From Lepidodermella squamata (taxonomy: Eukaryota; Gastrotricha): a stretch of DNA of 64,000 nucleotides. A program made the translations under genes and the position numbers. The notes beneath the pieces are model-generated. The model was not told where the DNA came from and made no database searches. It saw nothing but the letters and a program-made list of their open reading frames with translations. Positions 9,474 through 20,877 of this stretch are shown here, in pieces (positions within the stretch are counted from its first letter, which is position 1; each line of letters starts with the position of its first letter). Location: NCBI GenBank assembly GCA_047495785.1, contig JBLDXI010000011.1, positions 1,736,001-1,800,000 on the forward strand, written 5' to 3'.

Positions 9474-10620
9474 CTACCCGACCCATACTTCTAGCAACGC
9501 GGAAAACTTGCTAAAAACGTTCAACATAGCGACCGCAGAAGCCAATGAAATGGTGGTACCTGAATTTCCAGTGAGAAGCAGATCATAATAACCTCGGGAA
9601 CGAACAGAACGCAACAGAGCATGCTGTTCGTCCGCGTACAAATGGAAATCGCCTAACGACGCCAAAGCGAAGTGCGGAGAGCCATGAAAACTTTTCATTT
9701 CGTGATCAGATTTCGGCGGCAAGTGATCAGGTCTACTACTTCGTCATCTCAACAGGAAACGCTGACCCGGCAGTTTCTCGAACAGTTTTTTTAAGATTTG
9801 AATTCGGTGTGGTCTCTAAAGGCGAGGCCTGACCGCTAATCTCTGCCGCTGGCAGCTCTGACTAAAGCGCCACGTGGTCGAAATGCGAAGGCTGGAACGG
9901 CGCAGAAGTTCGATGATACAACTAAACTCGCTGGCGAGATTCAGAGACTGGCATCTCACCGTCGTAATGCAAGGTTGTTATCTACCGAAAGAACCCGTGT
10001 CGTAACCTGCGAATTTCCGTCGCCAGTTTGCCGTGGTCGCCATGATATTACGTTGGACGTGGTCGAGGGTCTCATGCAGATAGCGAAGGACCACCAGAGA
10101 TGGTTCGGATGATCCTTACCCTTTCAATCACGGTTAACTCAATCAATGACTGTAGGGAGGACCCTTATGTTGATATTCTTTATCCTTACCAGTTCTGCTG
10201 TCCTACTTCGCACGCTGATCTCACGGCGGTCGTGCGGCTCTAGTGGTGGGCTCGGTGTTGAAATCTCCGCTCAGCGATGCGCGAGGAGCAACACTCGATT
10301 AAACACAGCTTGTTCACATGACTGTTTAGTTTCTAGAATAGGATGAATCGGATAGATTGTCGTATAAATAAAGTCACTTTTCCTTTAAATACTTATTATA
10401 CCTTTCAGATGCTTTTAGTCACATTTTTGGTTGTTGGATGAAGCAGATTTTGATTACTTTTATTAATTTGCTGTACTGTTTTCTCTGATTTATGCTCAGT
10501 AAATAAAATAATGAATCAAACTGACAGAAGTTTTAAGATTTAGCAAAGATATTAAAAAGGGTTTTATGACTGTGGAGAAAAAACTGGGTCAGCATCTAAA
10601 TAGCTAAACGAGTTGACAAA
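9474..10620. repeat. Diverged segmental duplicate of 55400–58020, no intact gene
   Basis: About 9600–9720 matches 15900–16030 and 55400–55460 (GAACAGAACGCAACA…GCTGTT…AAGTGCGGAG). About 9720–10380 matches 57120–57770, including CACGTGGTCGAAATG-GAAGG, ACAACT-AACTCGC-GG-GAG and the 3' end CATGACTGT…CTAGAATAGGATGAATCGGATA followed by AATAAA (10367–10372). A plus-strand frame around 9860–10010 remains open over about 50 codons (AALTKAPRGRNAKAG…) but has no recognised homologue. About 10490–10620 matches 17700–17830 and 57890–57985. I see no working gene. Confidence 0.6.
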
Positions 10621-10889
10621 GTTAGGTCTCCAGCTTGCGTTCCTTATCAAGCCATATTCATAAAAATAATGAAAACATGTTTACAAAAGGTAATTACAAA
10701 AAAAAAAACAATTCTGTCCCACAAATTTGCCGGGAAGTAGTATTTAGGAAAGAATTTAGTAGTATTTAAGAAGTAGCCAGGTGCATAATTCCTACTTTTC
10801 TTTTGAGTCCGGGTAATTCCAGAGATTTTATCGAATTTCCGAATTCGAATTACAAGGTTCGGCAGAGAAAACGGTAGTCCGAGGAGGAA
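10621..10889. other. No gene seen
   Basis: AT-rich noncoding stretch with an A-run near 10700; nothing else is recognisable. Confidence 0.4.
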
Positions 10890-11200
10890 TCAAATTGGTA
10901 CTTATAACTCCTTTAAACTTCGCCACTGTCCACAAACAAGCAAATCATTGTGACTGTGGGTTAAAATCTGAATCAATGTTTCGAAAATGTAAGATGAGCG
11001 ATTATTTGCGACCTGCTTCCGTCACGATCTTTCAAGGCTAGAGCGTAGACAAAACAGCTTGCGAAAATGGATCAAACCATCGGAGTAACCACGTCATAGC
11101 AACCCATGTCAAGTTTGTTCACTGGTTTCCTTGAATGCGATGTGAAAGATGCTCCTTGGAGGGTATAGTCGGACGTACTAGTTTTGTTGTATAGGCTGAT
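10890..11200 (-). pseudogene. Membrane-protein family, decayed fragment D
   Basis: Base-level similarity to copy A positions about 460–790: TTGGTACTTATAACTC, CGCCACTGTCCAC-AA, AATCTGAATCAAT-TT, CGATCTTTCAAGGCTAGAGCG, TCGGAGTAACCACGTC and TTGGAGGGTATAGTCGG all correspond in order. Indels and substitutions destroy every frame. Only the part covering roughly spans 2–4 survives. It lies just 3' of intact-looking copy C on the same strand, as a third tandem unit now almost lost. Confidence 0.75.
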
Positions 11201-11440
11201 TCCTGATGGCCGAATTAGGAATTTGTTTGCTTTGGAACTTCACAAGCTCGCTCTGACGCACGCTACAAGAGCTCGAGCCACTTAATAATTAACCTTCGAC
11301 CAACTGTCCCGATGCGTATTTGAAGTTTTACTGCAAATATGTTCCCGCTTGATGAACATCATAATATCAGCAAGCATTCACAGTGATTGCAAACTGTTAT
11401 ATTAAAGTATAAATCTCGAAAAAATCATCAGTTAATGTCG

Positions 11441-13000
11441 TCAAGACTTGGCCTCGGGATCATTTGGAATGACCGGATATTGAACAACTGGCTGGCTAGA
11501 ATTTCCAACAGCATATACCCCTTGTGGAATAGAGCCATACATCGGAGCTGTTGGGGGAAGCTGCTGACGATGCGACGAATGCTCGTCAATCTTGCCAGTT
11601 GAGTAAAACGCGGAAGCAGCTACGAGACGCTCGTGATCCTCGCTTGAATCACAGCGGCAGCATGGGCCAGGGAAACGCCTCATGCCGAAATCGACGACCC
11701 AGAATATGAAAGCAAGTGTAATTACAATTGGCTCCACCCATCTATTGCCCAGGGCTCCAAACGCCCAGCTTGTTCCGAACATAACTAGTAAAATGATGGT
11801 TTCGACGATGAAAAAGGCCAAAGATGTCTGCGATTGACAGTTTGTTCGGTAATGCTGCGTCCCTGTAACAGTCATCAAGACGACGAACAAGTGCCAGATT
11901 AGATACGGTGCAACTGTCATCAACATCAGAGATTCCTGTTCTGTGTCATGATTCCTTCTATATGATGGGCGGTCGTTGCTGTAAGGATCAATGTAGTTCA
12001 AAATCGTGTTTCGATCTCGGTTGTACTCAATAGCGAAGAATTGCCAATAGACCATAAATAGTGCAGCGAAAAGGCTGAACATGACATGGGCGAATTTTGT
12101 CCAGCCAGCACTTACAGCCCCGCACTTTTTCGGGTACACAGTCACATCTTCACTCACCGGAGGCTGAGGCACTGGGCAATGTTCGTACTTCCATTTGTGG
12201 TTGAGGATATCAATCAAATGAATGAGAAGTAAAATGCTCTAAAACGCAATTACGGAAATTTCCAGGTTCGACAGAGAGATCGCGCCATTGTAGTCGTAAA
12301 AATCGAATGGGTACCTGTGACTTCTTCCAACCTCGTCACTATTCACGAAAAAGTAGATCATAGTGACCAAGGAAGAAATCTGAATCAACGAGTCCAGGAC
12401 GTAAAGTGCACCAATATTGGCTACTTGCGACTGGGTTTCGTAGCGATCTCTCAAGGCTAAAGCGTAGACGAAGCATCCATGGGCGAAACTCGCGAAAATC
12501 GGCCAAAACATCGGAGTAACCACGTCGTAACAGTCCGTAATGCATTTGCAGTAGATATCAGCATCTAGCCGACTAGTTGTCATTGAACGATGGTTCTTTG
12601 GTGTAGTCGGTGCAAGGTATTTATCGCAGTTTAGAATGCAGGCCGAATTGAAGAAATATACAAAAGCAACAGCTAGAATAAGTGCGATATTGACGACACT
12701 GAATAGGCAGTTGAAGACCTTGGTCGCTGTTGCAAGACCTTGGCTCTTGAAAATGGGCGATCCGTGAATTCCTGGGAACTTCAGCAGTTCCTTTCGCTTA
12801 ACTTCCCAAGCTCCACTTCTGTCGGCATAGGTTCCTCCATAGGGTGACACCACGATAACTTGTTGGTAGGGCTGGCCGACCACATATTGCTGGTTCGGAT
12901 AACCAGGCTGGCCGGGTATGATCGGCCCTGGTTGTTGATGCTGAGGCGAAACAGCTTCGTAGGCTGGCGGTTGGTCATAGGCGTAAGTTGGCTGAGCCAT
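11441..13000 (-). pseudogene. Eight-pass membrane protein family, copy C with one in-frame TAG
   Basis: Starts at an ATG at 12998–13000 and follows copy B over its full length to a TGA at 11441–11443. The only defect seen is a TAG after 253 codons (minus strand TTT-TAG-AGC at about 12243–12235) where copy B has TTT-TCG-AGC. A single C-to-A change on the gene strand explains it. The stop falls in predicted span 4; everything downstream (258 codons from the next Met, closing spans 5–8 and the FPGPCCRCDSS tail) is in frame and well conserved. It is either a very recent null allele, a sequencing or assembly error, or a readthrough gene; the context lacks the usual UGA-CUA readthrough signal. N terminus with PPAYE, loop cysteines and spans are as in copy B. 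Confidence 0.8.
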
Positions 13001-13573
13001 CCTGTTTTTTGTTCCTAGTTGAAAATGGACTTTTTTCCTGCGATGCGTGTTACAAGCTAACGAATCTTATTCATTCATTTGCTTATCACTTGCTTAATGT
13101 TGCTGCTTCGGCTTATCACATCCCGAGTTTTCGTCACGCTTGGATGATATCTCGGTGGACTTCAGAGCTTATAAGTTGATTGTAGATGGGTTTGCCAGCT
13201 GATAATAGTTCGGCGGATGAGTCAACACGAGTGTCTATCGCCGAGAGCTGATAGACTCTAATGATGATAAACTCTTGTTACAAATAAAAGCGCATAATTG
13301 GTTACACAAGATAATCAAGCAGTAAACATTCGCCCGCAAATTTTACTCGGGGAAATAAACAACTCTTCTTGTCTGTTCTGCTTAACGTGAAATAAAATAA
13401 GGCCGAATGATGGTTTTATTCTTCATTGCATCTAGGTAAATTACGATAAATTATAAGTTATAATAAATCATTTTAATCGTATATAAATTCTGTCAATTGA
13501 ATATCGATTGAATTCCGCGGGAAAGAAGTGGGGATAATTCGCTGGCGGGATTAGACTCGACGACAACGTTATT
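13001..13573. promoter_or_regulatory. Upstream region of copy C and 3' flank of subfamily I copy 2
   Basis: Contains two TTATCA words (13083–13088 and 13113–13118, TGATAA on the gene strand) upstream of copy C, plus further GATAA words near 13200 and 13265. A TTTATT at 13415–13420 reads AATAAA on the minus strand and may be the polyadenylation signal of the gene ending at 13574; the flank from there resembles the 3' flanks of copies 1 and 3. Confidence 0.4.
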
Positions 13574-14664
13574 TTAAATGTACACGCATGAATCAATGCC
13601 AGAAATACCATAAGCACTGCCTTGACTGCCAAATGACAAGGATTTTGTCGTTGTAATGAGTGCGCAGCATTCTCCGAAACTTGAAGCCCCGTAATTGCTG
13701 CCTCTGGTAGCCTGAATGCAAAAAGGGAAAATGGCATTAAAATTAGACAAGGAAAACAATGCGGAAATTACTAAGACTTTCGTAACAGTAACGCTCGAGG
13801 CTGACAAAGCAGTGAACGGGAAGCGGATACAACCGCCCATTCCTATTCCAGTAATCGATAAAGCTGCTATCCTGTAAGGCGTATTAGTGCCGGCGTTTTG
13901 AAAACATGCCATAACAGGTGGATCGGCGAAACCAGAGCCTGGAACCATTTCATATATAGCACTACCGCCCGCTTTCACGGCATTACAGCAGTCCGCAAAT
14001 GATGAAAACGTATTTGGCGAGTCAGTCGAATCCTGAAAATGAACAGTTAGGAGATCGAAGTTCACTTGTAACTTCTTACCACTGCGTTATTTTTAACGAT
14101 TGAGTTGCATGTCCCGCCATTCGATGTGCAGAATGGGAGGTTGGTTTTCGAGACCATCGAATCACCCTGTGTCTGTGTGATCATGCATAGCTTGTAGCTG
14201 ACAGTCTGGATTGTATTACAATTCAAAGTTGAGTAGAATATTATGCTATTGTTGGCAGTTACGCAACTTACTTGTGCACTTGAGCAAGATTGCCCACTGG
14301 GACATTGAGTTGCTGTGCTTGAAATGCAATTGTTCGAAGAAGTGTCGCAAATGTTGGCGGTCGGCGTACATGACTGACCGGTTGGACACGAGGACCCAGT
14401 TTTAGGCACGCACATGTTTGTTGATGTATCGCATACGTTGGCTGATGCCACACAGGAAGACCCAGAGCTACACGGATTGCTTGTCGTTGAACTGGTCGTC
14501 GAACTTGTAGTTGATAGACAAGACTGGCCACTAGGGCACGGATTGCTTGTCGATAGACAGGACTGGCCAGTTGGGCAAGTCGAACTTTGGGTCGATGTCG
14601 ACGCGGGGCAAGCTGCAGCAACAGCACAGACAGCAGCCAGAATGGCAGGAATGAACAGTTCCAT
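13574..14664 (-). CDS. Secreted Cys-rich protein, subfamily I, copy 2 (intact)
   Basis: Four exons on the minus strand: 14664–14272, 14205–14080, 14032–13772 and 13711–13574, giving 131+42+87+45 codons (305 aa) with GT–AG introns of 47–66 bp, all phase 0. Exon 1 has a signal peptide (MELFIPAILAAVCAVAAA) and five CPxGQSC-like units, the fewest of the subfamily. Exon 2 holds YKLCM…LPFCTSNGGTC, exon 3 holds FSSFADCCNAV…PPVMAC…GGCIRFP, and exon 4 holds YGASSFGECC…YGISGIDSC. The protein is probably exported and disulphide-bonded; I do not recognise the domain. It sits 5' of membrane-protein copy C in the same tandem order as copy 1 and copy B. Confidence 0.88.
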
Positions 14665-14785
14665 GTAGTTTCGAAGCGAAGCGAAGTTTTACAATAGGAG
14701 TCCGGAAAACTGTAAGATAGGTCCTCGCAGACTGGAAAGATCTCCAAGAAGCTCGAGATTTGATAAAAATGACAGATTTCGTCTG

Positions 14786-14905
14786 CTTATATACGCTCAG
14801 GTGTAAAATTGGCACCGGGCCCATCTGTGATAAACATATGGATCACGCTAATTGCCCGAGCGCCCACCTGCTTTGCCCAGGTGCCACATACTTTGCCCAC
14901 GTGCG
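14786..14905 (-). promoter_or_regulatory. Promoter of subfamily I copy 2
   Basis: A TATATAAGC box (minus strand, near 14794–14786) lies about 125 bp upstream of the ATG. E-boxes CAGGTG (14878–14883) and CACGTG (14898–14903) follow, each preceded by CTTTGCC. The same CAGGTG–CACGTG pair at the same spacing precedes copy 3. Confidence 0.6.
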
Positions 14906-16230
14906 GCATGTACGGGTAGCTTCATTCTTTCAAACAACAAGAAAATTGGGCCCTCAGCTTCGCGATGATGGTGCTCAACGCCTACAATTTGTATTCACTT
15001 TTTAATTTGTTTTTATAAAAATAGAGAGTTTATTTTTATTGTTCACATCTCAAGAACAAAAGATTTAAGATGAGGCAAAGATAATTACCTAGGTTGTTTG
15101 GACGCAGAGGTAAAATTGGGTTAACATTTTTTGTAAGTTGTAAGCCATGTGACTAAGATTAACGTGCACACTTTTCAATGGGTCATCAAGCACCTACAAT
15201 GGGCCATGCACACATCAAAGTACTTTCGAATTCGAAAACTAAAATAACTCAACCAATTTGTTGTATAACATCCTGTAAATCTGCTGGGACCTACAATCCA
15301 ACGCGGCGATTCTTAATTGATTTTCCAGGTTTGAATCGGATAAAAATTCATGGAGAAATTAATTTTCGAAAATCGGCAACAGGCACATTAGTCAAACGAA
15401 TATAGGTCACACTAATTGCCCGAGTGTGCCCACCTACTTTGCCCACGTGCACATTCTTTGCCCACGTGCGGCATGAACGGGTAGCTTGATTCTTCTTACA
15501 TTCGACACCAGATAACAAAAAAGTAGCCTTCAGCCTCAATGCCCTCAACATCGCGATGATGGTGCTCAACGCCCACAATTTTCATTGCGCTCTATCTGCG
15601 AAATATATTTTACAAAAGTAGAGCTTTTCGTCGGCGATTTCTTTGATACTATCTGGGGATTTGGTTATTCGCTTTCGAAAACCTGTAACCCACCCTGCTT
15701 CGCAAACTAATGCTAGACTATTTCTGCTGGTCCTTCCCATCGAAACGTGTCCTTGTTGCAGGCTCCACCGTTGCAGGTCACCTTGGTATCGGCATGGCGA
15801 TTGAAATGGAAGCAAAGAAACCAGCTCAAAGATGGAAAAAGTAAACAAGATTGCAAAAAACATGAACGTCAATTGACTCTCCAATGCTTTATGAAAACGT
15901 CTCGCCTATCACCGTGATAAAGCAGCCCTAATCCTCGCGGGCGAACAGAACGCAACATTGAGATTATGCTGTTTGCCAACGAAGAACTGAGAATCGGCCA
16001 ACTCCACCAACGCAAAGCAAGAAGAGCCAAATACGGTCGACAAATTGCGGGAAATGGTCGCGATAAAACGTGGCGAGTCACCGAAAGCTTTCGCCCAGAG
16101 ATGGTTCGAAAAGCATTCGGCAGTAAACACTTGAAAAAGCCGGCGACGGCTAGCGATGGTAACCCAGTAGAATGTGTTATGAAAGCAGCGGCCAATCATC
16201 TGGCACAACGAAATCGTCTGGCATTTTCAA
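14805..16230. repeat. Duplicated upstream modules of copy 2
   Basis: Module copies at about 14805–15000 and 15365–15610 correspond to those upstream of copy 1. The distal one has two CACGTG boxes (15444–15449 and 15463–15468). The intervening ATCTCAAGAACAAAAGATTTAAGAT…AATTGGGTTAACA…CACTTTTCAATGGGTCAT block (15045–15190) also recurs near 8610, 54760 and 61855. About 15640–16230 continues the shared segment (TCCCATCGAA-CGTGTCC, GAACAGAACGCAACA), and the frames in it are not conserved between copies. Confidence 0.65.
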
Positions 16231-16539
16231 CGAAATCTTCGACAAAAACTAAATCCCTGAAATATGGGAAATCGCGCTGTTATTTCAAAGATAGCGACAA
16301 AGAGCAATTAGCCTCTTTTTCGAACGTTCGAGAGATGTCTACCGATCCAGATCAAACAAAATCTATCGATGGCAGTTTAACAGTTGCTGTATAGGCATGG
16401 GCAAGGCAAGGGTATAGTTTCATCGCTGAAAAGACGGCGGGCTTTCACTACAACTTATAACCCTATTCACCCCAGCTCGCCGCGAAAAATGGCTTGAACC
16501 GAATGTGACTGAAAGCGATGACAAATAGCGTGGTGGTTA

Positions 16540-17320
16540 TACTACGGGAACCAGCCTCGCAGCAGGAAGTCTGTGAGCCAGCCGATGAGGTTCCGCGGGA
16601 GGGAAGCCGTCGGGCCGATGTCATACGCCGCCTGCACCCCAACCCAACCACCAACGTGTCTGCGCAGTGCAGTGAGACTGCTGTCAAGTGCAGGGGTATC
16701 TTGGTTCGACTCTTGCGGCCGCTGGATAGATCAACAAAAACCAGTGGCGTGTGCTGCTCGTGGCGTGTGCTGCTCGATTGTTGCGGCGATCCATCGTGCA
16801 AATCCAAGAGTCTGTCGAACGGTCTCGCCTTTCTTCAGTCCCATTGGCCTCAATGGAAAATCAACAAGTGGCAAGACAGTCTTAACGAAGCCTTCTCTGC
16901 CTAGCATTTTTGATGTCAAAACGTCTCTTAGCTCCGATCATTAATAACTCATAATAGACTCATGATATGTAGTCGTTCTCGAAATGGTACATATGTACCA
17001 ACGCTAAATCGCTAACTTTAAGCATGAAATTTGCGTAATAAACTATGACTATGACTATGACAACGATTGCCTCAAAAATCTTACCGTCGGAGGGTAGTAG
17101 CAAGATCGGACGTTGAAACCCGTCAGATGGCTTAGGGACAGTGACAACCGACAACCGCCTCTTTCCAATCAGTTAAAGCTAATCGGCTCTCTAGACACAT
17201 GTTGTAGCTTTCAAAAGACCCGGATCATTAAATGGCTGTATAGACGGTCGATCTCTCGAGCCTCGAGCCAGCATATACGTTGGCTTTGGCTGAAGCCGTC
17301 AGGGTCGGTAGGAGACAGCA
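16540..17320 (-). pseudogene. LINE relic, same family as 37.3 and 50.2 kb
   Basis: Minus-strand fragments match the RT of the 37.3-kb element: ILLLPSDGKIFEAI near 17110–17070 (LINE: ISLLPTDGKILEAI), then after a deletion GVQAAYD near 16640 (motif A, VKAAYD) and LPRNLIGWLTDFL near 16600. Upstream bases 17120–17310 match 38770–38990, e.g. GAGACACATGTTGTA and CGATCTCTCGAGC. The frame is broken many times and motifs B and C are absent, so it is long dead. Confidence 0.75.
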
Positions 17321-17530
17321 ACTCCTACTGCGTGGTGCGGCGTCATTTACCAGCCAAATATCGAGAGTCGACAGAGAGCCAGTTCGTAGATCGATATGAG
17401 TCGGGGCTGACTTCAGTAATGTGAGACCGAGCCGGTCCGGTCGCCATGGGCCATGTGATGCAGGTGATACCCATGCGGATTCCAGTGGTCAGCGTCATAA
17501 AGCTTGCGCTAGCGCAAAAGACTGCCGATA
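17310..17530. repeat. Dispersed repeat shared with 63730–64000
   Basis: Blocks TTTACCA-CCAAATATCGAGAG, GTGAGACCGAGCC, GCCATGTGATGCA and ATTCCAGTGGTCAGCGTC ending CTTGCGCTAGCGCAAAA-GACTGCCGA occur in the same order at 63770–63998. The GCGCTAGCGC core is palindromic. The location beside LINE debris at both sites suggests it may be LINE 5' sequence or a passenger element. Confidence 0.7.
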
Positions 17531-19300
17531 ACTAGTGTACGAGCACCTCTCAAATTGTTGATTTCACTACATTTGTTGTAATGTAGTTTAATTGTAAAAA
17601 AAATTACTTTTAGGTATGCGACTTAGGTATGGAACGGCCGGAATAGACCTCGCATCTCTGCCTCATTGTTTTTCACTCACCCATCTAAACACTTCGAGCT
17701 CTCAACAATATGATTTATGCTCAGTAAATAAACAAAATATTAATACATAATTAGAATAACAAAAATTCAAGATTTAACAAAGATGAAGGTTTTAATGGAC
17801 GAAGGGGAAAAACTGGGTTACCATTTTTTCTAAGCGCACTGTGATCTATGTTAGTGTGTACACTTTCACTGGGTAATTAAGCACCTTGTACACATCCAAG
17901 TAATTTTTGTCGTTGCACGTTTGTTAACTTTGATAGGCCCTCCCAATTCCCTTTCCTTTCTTGAATTTGATAAAAGGCTGTCATTGAACGCATATTGGCA
18001 AGATTCTGGCTCAGCAAATCTCTTATTTCAACACCGATTTTATTATTTTTTCAACCGCCAAGTTGCCCCTGTCAGGCGAGCTCACGCCAAGGCCTACGAT
18101 TTTAAGCCTTGTAAGAAAACGGATTCCACAGTAGATTCCCCTTGAAAACTGCAGTGTGGAACATCTAAAAAATATAAATATGAATTACACATGGGTAAAA
18201 CATGAAAAATTAACACTCAAGCCAAGCTCTTTGGGTAACCTTTGGTGCCAAGACACCATCTTTTATCACGGGTGATTATGGACCTCCTTCCAACGGCCCT
18301 GAAAACCGGACCCTGCATTTTTTGAGGAAGCCCTTTCTTACCTCAGTAATCTGAGTAATCTGAGTAATCAAGGTTCACTGCACCAAAAAACAACATTTCT
18401 GGGATAATATTCAGTTCTTTTACTTCTGTAATATAGAGTATACAAAGAATTATTCATAACATTTTTTACAATGGCCATGAAAGCGACAACAAAGAAGAAC
18501 ACGTAAGAAATGGATAACCCACGAGTCATTACGTAACCGTCCATCATGATCATTGACAAGCAATATATAAGATGCTTCAAAAATGAGTCAAAATCGACCC
18601 CAGTTTTATATTATGAAGAATAGCACGAGTTAAGGAAGACCGCTAAATTCATTGAATTTTCGTGCGGATCACCGTATGTAACTGATTGTGAAAAAGATAT
18701 AGAACAAAATAATATGCAATGGAATAGAAATTCCACGTCTATAATAACGTTGATTATTGTTTCAGATGTCATTCTCGTTGTAACAGATCATTTTTCTATC
18801 ATGACTCGATTTTTTAGCTCAATAGCAACAACAAGTGATAAAATTTGAAATCACCATTTTTTCGCTGCGATTTTCCAGTAAAGGCGCAGCGCCGTTTCAT
18901 CGGGATAGCTGAGTGTCTGGTCAACAAACAACCGCTTCAACGTCGCCGAGTCTAACAGCATTTCAGACCGAGTCAGCGACGCAAAATCCGGCTCAGTCAA
19001 TTTCAGTGAAATGAATTTTTTAAGGTGGAAAAGTGTCATGATAATGTTAAGGAAAAGGTGTAGTGGGGGAAAACAAAGTTATAGATCAGACACTCGATCA
19101 ATTATGATCTGATGATAATGTCAAACTTACAACGAAAGTCGCAACAGTTGAATCGTAAAGTAAATATCAGCATTCAGCACAGCAGTAGTACTAATCGCGA
19201 CATTTGCATCAAATATAGACATATGCAATTAAGCTCTCATGGCGTTAAAGGTCATTTGATAAATAACATCCGCTTTCAAACAGGATATTCATACTGCTTC
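17531..19300. other. Intergenic; only repeat fragments seen
   Basis: About 17700–17920 is a diverged copy of the upstream module found near 10490, 57890 and 15050 (CTCAGTAAATAAA, AACTGGGTTA, GGGTAATTAAGCACC). About 17930–19260 shows no supported gene. A 62-codon frame at 18851–19039 (minus) starts with ATG but has no recognised relative. Confidence 0.45.
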
Positions 19301-19307
19301 ATCGTCA

Positions 19308-19327
19308 GCTACTTACCATGACAACCT
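19308..19327 (+). promoter_or_regulatory. Diverged member of conserved upstream motif, subfamily II gene 1
   Basis: CTACTTACCATGACAACC corresponds to TAGTTATCATGACAACC found 139 bp upstream of the ATG of genes 2 and 3; here TTATCA has become TTACCA. It is followed by the shared GCATCTA-A-CTCACTGCAGTATTAACTA block just before the start codon. Confidence 0.5.
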
Positions 19328-19424
19328 AGGCATTTGAAGACGTGCATGACAGTGTGAAGCAAAAACAGCAAAAAGCATCTAAAACTCACTGCAGTATTAA
19401 CTAATTTCTACAACGTCAACGAAT

Positions 19425-20877
19425 ATGTTGCTCTGCAATCGGAATAATTTGATTCTTTTAACGGCGATCTCGTCAGTATTTTGGATAAATAACAAAGCTT
19501 GCCCTCCGCCATCGCCTGCATCAATCTTCGTACCATTTACCAGCCCGCCTGGAACATCTTTTTGCATCTTTGGCCAGACGTTATGCAGGCCAAGAAGTAA
19601 CCCGTGCTTCATATCATCTGAAACTTGCCAACCAACAGCCAGTGCCTCCACAGTAAGTCAACAGTCAAAGTGAAATTTGGTCCTCAATATGTGATAAATT
19701 GGGAAAAATTACCAAAGCGGCGACAAAATAGAAGAGAAAAATATAAACGCGGCTAATCGGTGAAATAAATTGATGCCAAAAATGGTTTGCGAAAATATCG
19801 CACGTTTTACTGCATTCCGATTAAGTTAACAGCTCTCTTGATCCATTATCGAATACGTATTTGTTCCTATGGCCCGGGATACTAAAATTTCAACCTCGAA
19901 CTTTTGAAAAATTTGAAAAATAATATTCGGTGAATCGTTCATTTTTGATGTTTTCGTACCGATTTGACCCCTGAACCCTGGGCTACTATTAGGGATGAGC
20001 GATTATTAGTGAATTGGAACAAATACGGTATTTATACTAAAATATTTGTCCCACATAATGCATCTAACTTACTGGTCAAATCTTATTGCAAAAAATCAGT
20101 TCATATCGGCATTGGGGATTCTATTAGCTGACTATAATAATCAAACGTGAAATTTCAAATTATTTGATATTATTGCTTACTAAAAATTCCTTCTTATTAT
20201 TATATTTATCAATTTTTTCAGGCTAATTACCAGCCTACTTACAAGCTGTGTTCTATGACGACCAACGGGGACGGCCCTGGGTTAGCTCAAACTGTCAAGT
20301 TCTGCCACAACGTCGCCGGAGCTTCGTGTAGTCAGTATCTGACAGTAACACCTGCAGCAGCGGTAATTATTTCATTATAGCTCACCTAAACACATAAATT
20401 TATGCAGATCTGTCTGGTTATAGCTTTCTAGTGACGCGGTCAACAGCTTCAGCACATTTGATGCATGCTGCGCGGCCACACAGGCTAACACTTACATTGT
20501 GAGATACGAAGTCCTTCCGAAGACAGCCAGTACTCCCGTCATACCAACCTGTATCGGAGCAACTGATTGGGCTCCTTTCAAAATAACAGCCGCAACTGCT
20601 GTTTCAACTTCTGGCACTTGCGTTCGTTTCCCACATACAGCTGCAGTTGCTAGCCATGTAGTTGTAACAAGTGGATTGGTAAGCAAGCCTTTTTCTGCTA
20701 TTCTCTACGAATGGCTTAATAACTCATTGGTGTATGTTGCAGAATTCAGTCTCCTCATATTCCTACCCCAACTTCGTGAGTTGCTGCCTAGCTCTCGGTG
20801 CAACGGGTACGAAAAGCGTCGGCACAGCCAACGTTTATGGAATTCAGAATATGGAAGCATGCAGCGGTGCCAACTAA
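19425..20877 (+). CDS. Secreted Cys-rich protein, subfamily II, gene 1 (intact)
   Basis: Four exons: 19425–19652, 20234–20362, 20424–20678 and 20743–20877, giving 76+43+85+44 codons (248 aa), all phase 0 with GT–AG ends (GTAAGT, GTAATT, GTAAGC; CCAG, ATAG, GCAG). Exon 1 is a signal peptide (MLLCNRNNLILL…) plus FVPFTSPPG and a degenerate CPxGxxC unit. Exon 2 has YKLCSMTT…VKFCHN…ASC, exon 3 has FSTFDACC…PTCIG…TCVRFPHTA, and exon 4 has FVSCCLALG…YGIQNMEACSG. The exon 3 opening SSDAVNSFSTF matches STDSPNTFSSF of subfamily I, showing common ancestry. Intron 1 is 581 bp and shares blocks with intron 1 of genes 2–4. Likely extracellular; function unknown. Confidence 0.85.

Noticed and set aside
15966-16394. 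142-codon plus-strand frame
   Set aside because: The homologous segments near 9620, 55430 and 62280 do not keep the frame, so it is part of a noncoding duplicated module.
18851-19039. 62-codon minus-strand ATG frame ending AAKKW
   Set aside because: Too short, no relatives or splice context; left as unsupported.
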